Shown here piece after piece: positions 40,801-49,800 of a stretch of 53,246 nt of DNA. Under the pieces are notes generated by a model, which did not search any database, was not told the DNA's origin, and saw nothing but the letters and a program-made list of their open reading frames with translations. Source of the stretch: Tubiluchus corallicola. Lineage: Eukaryota > Priapulida > Priapulimorpha > Priapulimorphida > Tubiluchidae. A program made the position numbers and the translations under genes. The stretch spans positions 1 to 53,246 of the forward strand of contig JAQGDQ010001235.1 of the NCBI GenBank assembly GCA_030141605.1, written 5' to 3'. Each line of letters begins with the position of its first letter. The stretch's first letter is position 1.

Positions 40801-43800
40801 CTCATGATTTCTTGATCTTATTTTTATTAATTATTAGTTTGTAATTATTATTGCATTCTCTTGTTAAAATTTTGAATTAAAATCCCATACAAGAAATTTC
40901 AGCTATAAAACTAGTTTATTGCTCTGTATACAGTCTAAATAGCATTTACCTTCATTGAATTACTGGCTTCCTTGCTTCATGGAAAAACTTACCTGTAAGC
41001 ATGTGACTTGACAGAGAGCAGAGAGAGAGGGGGGGGAGGGGGGCAATGTATGGTATCACTACTGATTCAGAAAATAAAGTTTATGAGATATAAAAACAAA
41101 CTCACCTGTATTCTACTTTATTTATCAGTGTCTTGGCACTTACCTTTAGAAATTTCTTCATTCTTTATTATTCATCTTGTTTGCTAGTTTATTTGCAGTG
41201 CACTTTTCTGTCTTGAAAATGTTTGAATGGAAATTATCGAATTTCCGTTGAAGGAAAACCGGATGATTGTTCATACGCAGTCTGATTTTAATTTCCTGTC
41301 CAAAATATACGTTTTCTTGTCTATAAAAGTTAACAATTGTTCCTTATATTTGAATAGTTAGCTTAGAAAGTTAATTAACGGCAACCGAACACGACTATTG
41401 CTTACATCAGAAACTAACCGCAGTTTGTGCAATAGCAGGCGTCTTCCCTTGCGCGTCAAGCACGTTTGTGTAAGTGTTACTGTACTGATTAAATGCATGA
41501 TGTCATGAAAAATGGGCTCTACATCATTTGACGTCATGAAACTAACACAGCAGTTTATGATTTGTCGGCCGTGCGAATGTGACAAAAAGGCACAGCTGCC
41601 AATCTTAGTAGATTCACTGAGTCGCGCGTAGCTTTGAAAGTTGAACGAAATCTGAGTATCCGAGGTAATTATTATTTAATCTAAGCTTTGATTCAAAAAA
41701 AGCTATTGTAGTTTTTAATATTTTAGAGCCTTCTTTATTCTGAACTATTGCTTATGCAGTCATCCGGTTTTAAAGGTGCTTATTATTCTTGTTCGGTTAG
41801 CAATGAGCGGCCAGCCATCTTCATTTGATTCTGGTTCTCGGTTCTGAGTTGTTTAAGAAATGTTCTGTGTATAAACTGATAGGCCATATTGCCGCATTCT
41901 GGTCAAAAGGGCTGAGCATTCTCAAGCAGAAAGATAGGCCATATTGCCGCATTCTGGTCAGAAGGGTTGAGCATTCTCCTGCAGAAAGATAGGCCATGTT
42001 GCCGCATTCTGGTCAGAAGGGTTCAGCATTGTCTAGCAGAAAGATAGGCCATATTGCCGCATTCTGGTCAGAAGGGTTGAGCGTTCTCTAGCAGAAAGCA
42101 GATTCAAGTCGAATCGCATTTGAGTATTTCGAATTCGATTCGAACTCCTTTTGTAAGATTTTCGAACAAATCTTTGAACCACGAGTAAGAAGCTGTCTTA
42201 CAGAGATTATGCATATTATTCGATTTTGTTCTACAGTAAAATCACTAAAATTTATTTCAAAATTGTGCACAAAAATCTCGGGTAAATTATGCTAATTGCA
42301 TGACGTTTCAATTGTTCTAATGATAAGAAATGTATGCGACTGAAGTGCTGAGTTATTCGAATTTATAATTTTAGGTTCGAATCGAATTTGAACATTCGAT
42401 GCTCTCCCCTATTGCTCATTATGTTTCAGTATGCTATTACCACTACTAATCTGTAGTCACTTTTGAAAAACGAAAGACTGACTTGACTAAAATGAAAGAC
42501 TTTTGAATTGGCTAAAAAAAAGCGCTTCTTTTTACTTGACGCAGACGAAGAGTTTCGTCCCGGTTCTGAATCTGACGACGAGGAAACGATTGCTCTAGCC
42601 GAAGAGGAGCAGCAGGGGGAGGACGAAGCCGAGGAGGTGAACCTGCTGCAGAAGGAGAGCGAGATGCCGCTGGAAGAGTTGTTGAAGAACCTCCCATCCG
42701 ACGTGCTGGATCACGTCGGGAGTCCCTTACCCGCAAAGGAGAGTACGTACGAGGTGAGACGGTTTTTCATTTTGAGCGGGGGGGGGGACCAAGTGTCGGA
42801 AACGTGCTAACACAGACAGAAGAGACAATTTGATGTTTGGGTTGTTGCTTGTAACAAACCACTTTAAGATGTTGCTAAACTAACACCTAGAAAGTATCAT
42901 TGTTTCCAGTGAATTCAATTCAAAGGTTTTATTCATCTCTAATATAATATTTATAGCGCAAATACAACAAATTGTGTGTAGAGATGGGGTGGCGAAAGAC
43001 CAGGAGGTCATTGAGTCAGCCACCCCTATATAACTTAGGAATATTATAAAGCACGGCAGACTACATGGTCATCGTGTCAGCCACCCCTGTATAACTTAGG
43101 AATATTATAAAGCACGGCAGACTACATGGTTAAGTGAATAAATACGTGGTTAGATCTTAAGTGTAGCAAACAAACAAGATGCAAAGCAGTTATATTATCA
43201 TTATACCAATGGAAAAAAGCTAGCAAATAATGCAATTAAAAATTAAAACAACAACTGAACAAGTCAAGAATGCAACATGAATGACACGAATATCACTAGG
43301 ATTTGAATAAGCCGTATGTTTTGCTATTGTTTGAGTTGTCGATTTTGTTTCTCGTTAAATCTCAATTTGCGTGTAGCGTAAATAACCGTAACTAATGGAG
43401 AAAGTGATTGGCAACACCGTCAGAGATGCCCAAAATTATGACTGGGAGAAGTAATGAAAGTAAACGTAGTCGAATTCAAGCCAGCGTTAGACTACATGAT
43501 ACATTAATGACTTCTATTTGATACAATAATGATAAAGGAAAGAGAGACGTGTGGGGATTTGCAGCAGTACGAGAACGAAGTGGAGGAAAATTTGAAAAAA
43601 TAGGGACAACCAACTGCTGCAAACTCTCGTGACAGTGCGTTGACTACTTGAGCTGGAGAGACCTAATTGTTTTGTAACTGAATTTGCAGGAAACTAGTAA
43701 AGAAGAGGGTTCAAAACCAGCTGCATCTGCCGCCGGTGATGCTGCTGTTGCTGCGGCAACGGGTGAAGACGACGGGGGCGAGTTTCGAGCCAGTGACGAA

Positions 43801-46800
43801 GAGTCTGAAGACGATGAAGAAACGTTGGTAGAGCAGGAGAAGAAAGAAGTAAAATCAGCTGACTACGTATCTGAGATCGCCGAACTGCAGGCAGAAAGTA
43901 CGTCTTTTTCTTATTCCTAGTTTACATTATGTGAGCATAAAGCATAGAACATTATTGTCACATAAATTTTTCTTGTGATTCATTGGCTGTGTTTAAGTGT
44001 AACACTAGCATGAGTATTCAAGGCACACACGTGCACCAGTACAGTGTTCCCTCACCAGTTCGCGGTTTTTTTATCACGGACTCGCTGTTTTGTGTATAAC
44101 TTGTCATTGTTTAACCAACCACTCATTGCTCATTGTTTGTGTATAACTTCTCATTGTTTAACCAACCACTCATTGCTCATTGTTTGTGTATAACTTGTCA
44201 TTGTTTAACCAACCACTCATTGCTCATTGTTTGTGTATAACTTGTCATTGTTTAACCAACCACTCATTGCTCATTGTTTGTGTATGACTTCTCATTGTTT
44301 AACCAACTACTCATTGCTCATTGTTTGTGTATAACTTGTCATTGTTTAACCAACCACTCATTGCTCATTGTTTGTGTATAACTTCTCATTGTTTAACCAA
44401 CCACTCATTGCTCATTGTTTGTGTATAACTTGTCATTGTTTAACCAACCACTCATTGCTCATTGTTTGTGTATAACTTGTCATTGTTTAACCAACCACTC
44501 ATTGCTCATTGTTTGTGTATGACTTCTCATTGTTTAACCAACTACTCATTGCTCATTGTTTGTGTATAACTTCTCATTGTTTAACCAACCACTCATTGCT
44601 CATTGTTTGTGTATGACTTCTCATTGTTTAACCAACCACTCATTGCTCATTGTTTGTGTATGACTTCTCATTGTTTAACCAACCACGCATTGCTCATTGT
44701 TTGTGTATGACTTCTCATTGTTTAATCAACCACTCATGGCTTATTGTTTGTGTATGACTTCTCATTGTTTAACCAACCATGCAGTGCTCATTGTTTGTGT
44801 ATGACTTCTCATTGTTTAATCAACCACTCATTGCTCATTGTTTGTGTATGACTTCTCATTGTTTAATCAACCACTCATGGCTCATTGTTTGTGTATGACT
44901 TCTCATTGTTTAATCAACCACTCATTGCTCATTGTTTGTGTATGACTTCTCATTGTTTAATCAACCACTCATTGCTCATTGTTTGTGTATGACTTGTCAT
45001 TGTTTAACCAACCACTCATTGCTCATTGTTTGTGTATAACACGCCAGGCATTTTTTTACTTCTAAATTTGACGAGGGACTGGTCTTTCATCTATTTAAAT
45101 TTTTTGAATGGGTAGCCTAATTTTTGGTAACTGCTGATCAGCATCATGAAAGCTTTCATTATCATTCAGCCAAAGTCGGTGAATAACTTGGTTATCGATT
45201 TATCATCACTGTTAATTACTTTTGTGATAGTTATTGAATTGATTTTATGATTTTGATTTTGTGATATTATTTTTGATTTTGTGTTTGCAGAATGAACTAA
45301 GGATAGTTTTTGATTTTGTGTTTGCAGACGAACTCTCTGTGGAAGACTTGTACAGCAAGTATGCCGGTGCTTACAGTGCCGACTTTGAGATGCCAGATAG
45401 TGATGACAGTACTGATGAGGATGAAGCGGAGGCAGACGAAACCGAGGAATCTCTGAAAGCTGAAACAACAACAGAAGGTGAGATGATGTACTAGATTATC
45501 AGATTAGATGAATGAACCTTACACTTTTGCACACATAGGCTTTCTCGGGCCTTTCAGCAATAGCGGCGCATCTAGAAATTTTTGTTAGTGTCACATCTTT
45601 ACCGATAAAACACCGTCTTTGTTTTGCCTTAGTTGCAAATGTCTGTCACTTTCAAAACAATGGCCGCAATTTTTTAACTAATAAATCCCTTTCGCTGTAA
45701 CTAGTTGCACCATTTTTGTATATGAAAATAACATATGAACTATTTATAAATATTGTATAGAACTTACAAAGTTTTTGCACGTTGAAAATTTGCAATTAAA
45801 ACAGACAGCAATGGTGGCTAATCAGACACCACAGTTAGAGAGATAAAGTGTCTAATCGCCATACGCATATGCATATACACACTTGCAAAACATACATTAC
45901 TCTTTACAATAATAAACGACTAATTAACTGAAGAAGAAAGAAGGCACTGAAAAGCTGTGTGTCAACCAGGGCTTGAACTCAGAACCTTGGATTTCAAGTC
46001 GAATGTTTGGCCATTTGAACTATTAATTCACATAGCAGAGTATAAAGGGCGATTGAGCGACGATTGCTGTACCCAACTGCTGTGCATCGTTTCAGTTATT
46101 AAAATTTTTGACCTACCCAAATAATGTGACGGATATAATCATTTATCTCTAATCTCTAGTAACCGTGACTACACAATATTACCACACATTGAAGCTATGA
46201 TTAAAATAATGGCTACCACTGTCGATTCAATTGTGTATTTGCTTTCGAAATTTGAGCTGAACGATTACGTTAACAAGGAACTGTAAGCAGCAAATGCTTG
46301 CTATACAGTGTTAAATAAAATACGCGTCTCAAAAACAGAACACTCGGCACACATTAACAACGATGGAAACAAATTAAGTACCTACTGCTAAGAATTAGAA
46401 AATTATTTGCAAATTAATACTGTAACCTGCAATGCTAAAATTGCTTTCACAATATTCGTTCCCACTTGCTTAAAAGACCGGTAGACATCATAAACCTAAT
46501 AAAATCCCAGCCAATGAAACATACTGTATACAATGTGACTCAAACAAACGAGAAATAGAAGACGTAACACTTATGCTGTCACACTGGAGTAGATATGAAC
46601 GACTAACAAACACCTTTTATACAGAAATTAGCTCTCTATATATATCTAAACTTTATCTCTCTATCTATATATCCAAACTTTACCTACTTATCAGACGATG
46701 TCAAACTAAAATGATTATTAAGCTCAAATGATTCAGAAATTCTTCAAAGTGCTTCTAATTTTGTTTTAAAATGTTTCAGTTCCTGAATGTAATTATTATA

Positions 46801-49800
46801 AATTTTAAAAAAACGAACTGTGTGTAAACAGATCTTTTTTTAAATTTATTATAATTACATAGATACTATATGTGTATGCAACTACCATAAATTTGTGTTT
46901 ATGTATATCTATGTTATACGTTTGTGCAATAAGTGTTATAATGTCTGTTTCTTTTTATTTGGTGATTGATTAATCGGTAAGTAGAAACCATGCAAGTAAG
47001 TTGTTTCTCTATTTTTTATACAAGCATTAAATATTTGTTAATTACTCATTGATTATCTCTACCTCTTACTTAACAGACGAAGAAGATACAGCAGCCAGCA
47101 GCTTGGAGGATGAGGAAGCTGAAGAAGATGACGAGATGAAGGACGTCGGTCTCGATTATCTAATGAAGCTGGAGGATACGGAAGAGCCGAGTGCGCACGG
47201 CGAAGCTGGCGGAGATGCCAAACATAATAAAGAGATTACCGATATTGCTGCACAGGCGCAGAGTTTACAACCCACTGGTTATACGCTGTCTACTACTCAG
47301 GTATTGGTTTCATTGCTTTGAAGGAAAGGACAAGTCGCTTTGCATGTTGAGTTTATTATCACTTAATTTACAAAAATATAACAAAGAAAATTGCAAAAAA
47401 CTGTCTATAAAGGGTAAAGTTAATCTGTATTACCGAGTTGGGCTAGTATCCTCCATTCGCTTGAAAATGGTGATGTAACTGGTGGACTTTGTGGCTTTGT
47501 GATGTAACTGGCGGACTTTGTGGCTTTGTGATGTAACTGGCGGACTTTGTTGCTTTGTGTGAGCACATCATGGCTTCACGTAAATGTGCACTGGTTAAAC
47601 TAGTTATTCTTGTAAAAATACAGCAAGTCCTCGCTTAACGACTCCTCGTTTGACGACGCTGATCTTTTGGACATCTTTTATTCGCTCGATGACGCATGTT
47701 TTCAACCTCAAGCGCTGGAATTTGTTTGCTGCACTTATCCTATTAACAGAAAGGGTGGGCTTTGCATAGCCAGGCATTATTGATTTTTGTCCTGCAGGTC
47801 AGTTTACTGAGATCTCTTACCTAGGCCAACCATTAGTGATCTATGAGTGGGGAACATAATTGAAATATTTCACATCATACCGTCTCTGCAAGGCACTGTT
47901 TCCCTTAACGACGCATTTTGCATGGAACGTATTAGCGTCGTTAAGCGATGACTTACTGCATGAAAAAATTAGCTATATAACGTTTTGTAAGAACTTATTA
48001 TGCTTTTGACGGAAATAGACATTATGCAGGTTTTCTTCAATTGACGAGCGCTGTCATTGGTAGAAGAATGGACTGTCGTGAAGTTCCCGATTTCTTTATC
48101 TTATTTTTTATTAGTTCTTGATTATTATCATTCGTCACATTATTACATTCTCTTGTTAGAACATTAAAAGTCCCACCCAAGAAATTTCAGCTATAAAATA
48201 AGTCTATTTCTTTATATACAGTCTAAACTTTCATCCTTGAACTAGTATGCACAACATTTACCTTCATAGAATTGCTGGCTTCCTTGCTTCATGGAAAAAA
48301 CTTACCTGGGCAGTTGGCTTTCAGAGATCACCGAGTAAGCATGTGACTTAAACCGAGAGAGCAATGTATAGTGTTGTTAATGATTTATATAAATAAAGCT
48401 CACCTGTATTTTACTTGAATTCTACCTGTATTCTAGTGTCTTAGTAATTACTTTCAGAACGTCTTCATATGGGTGTTCTTAATGGGAGTGGTGAAGTGAT
48501 CATGAATTTAAAGTGATTTCACAAAATACGCGAGGCTCTTATCATTGTTTTTTATTCAGGTGAAAACAGCAATTCCGTTCCTGTTGCGGCATCAGTTGCG
48601 CGAATACCAGCACATTGGTCTCGACTGGCTGGTCACCATGTACGACAAGAAACTGAACGGAATCCTAGCTGATGAAATGGGTCTGGGCAAGACGATGCAA
48701 ACCATAGCCGTGCTAGCTCACCTTGCTTGTGAGAAGGGTGAGTTTCACTACTGTGTGAAAGTGTTTGAAAATGTTTGTTGGGCGATGCGGGTGTCGCTTT
48801 GTCATTGCGTGCATGAGTCGTGTTGATACTTAACCATTAAGTTGACTTGGATAAGCATAGATGGCGCTGTGAGTCATATGCACTCCCACAGTGAGTCAAT
48901 GCGTGCCTGAATCATGTTGATACTTATCATTAAGTTGACTTGGATAAGCATAGATGGCGCTGTGAGTCATATGCACTCCCACAGTGAGTCAATGCGTGCC
49001 TGAATCATGTTGATACTTATCATTAAGTTGACTTGGATAAGCGTAGATGGTGCTGTCAGTCATATGCACTCCCACTGTGATTGGAATTCCTTGAAATATC
49101 AATTTAAAAAGTTAGGAGTGGAAGTAGCCATTAATCTGCCTTGAATTAGCTTTTTTTTCTTTTTGCTTTTCCAAAAGAATAATGTGGAAGTTAGTATTTT
49201 GTGCATTGTAGTAGGTGCTGCCATCTATGTGCTAATCTTGTAACATTGTACTAGCTGACTTACCTTGAGTATAATTGTATGGTCCAGTGACTACATACAC
49301 ACTGATCCTCTCCCTATTTTAAATTAATGGTTGTTGCGAAGCCTGTGCAACTCTGCATAGGTCAAGGTTAACACGTGAATTCTGGCTGTGAAACAGGTTT
49401 TACTGACTGGTTTGCATTCCAGTTTTGCTAAATGTGCAGTGTAGTAATTTTTCTACTAACATTCCTGAAGTAAAATAATCACTTTTTTCCTGTCTGAAAT
49501 GCATAGATTTATTTTAGCTGTTTGGTGTTCATCCATAGTTTTCTGTGTGTGTCTAAACTCGAGCATTTCAATGTGACTCAGTAACAACTTCAAAAATGAC
49601 TCTTACAAATAAAGAACTTGTGACATGAGTGTTGTTTTCGAGCAAGTTTGCTTGTTTTGCACAATTTGTTTGATGTTTATGCCAGTTGCGCCTGCTTTTA
49701 ATGTAACGATGCTTAAATTCATCGCTAATTTGACTCTCTCTAGGCATATGGGGTCCGCATTTGATCGTGGTTCCGACCAGCGTCATGTTAAATTGGGAGT

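Noticed and set aside
45291-45327. SRCAP exon 11 beginning at the upstream acceptor (45290)
   Set aside because: It would read AAA then TGA straight away; the downstream acceptor restores the family alignment ([16 protein letters not shown]).
45945-46035. Functional tRNA-Ser gene
   Set aside because: Anticodon-arm and B-box resemblance only; the acceptor stem does not pair, so it is treated as a SINE remnant.
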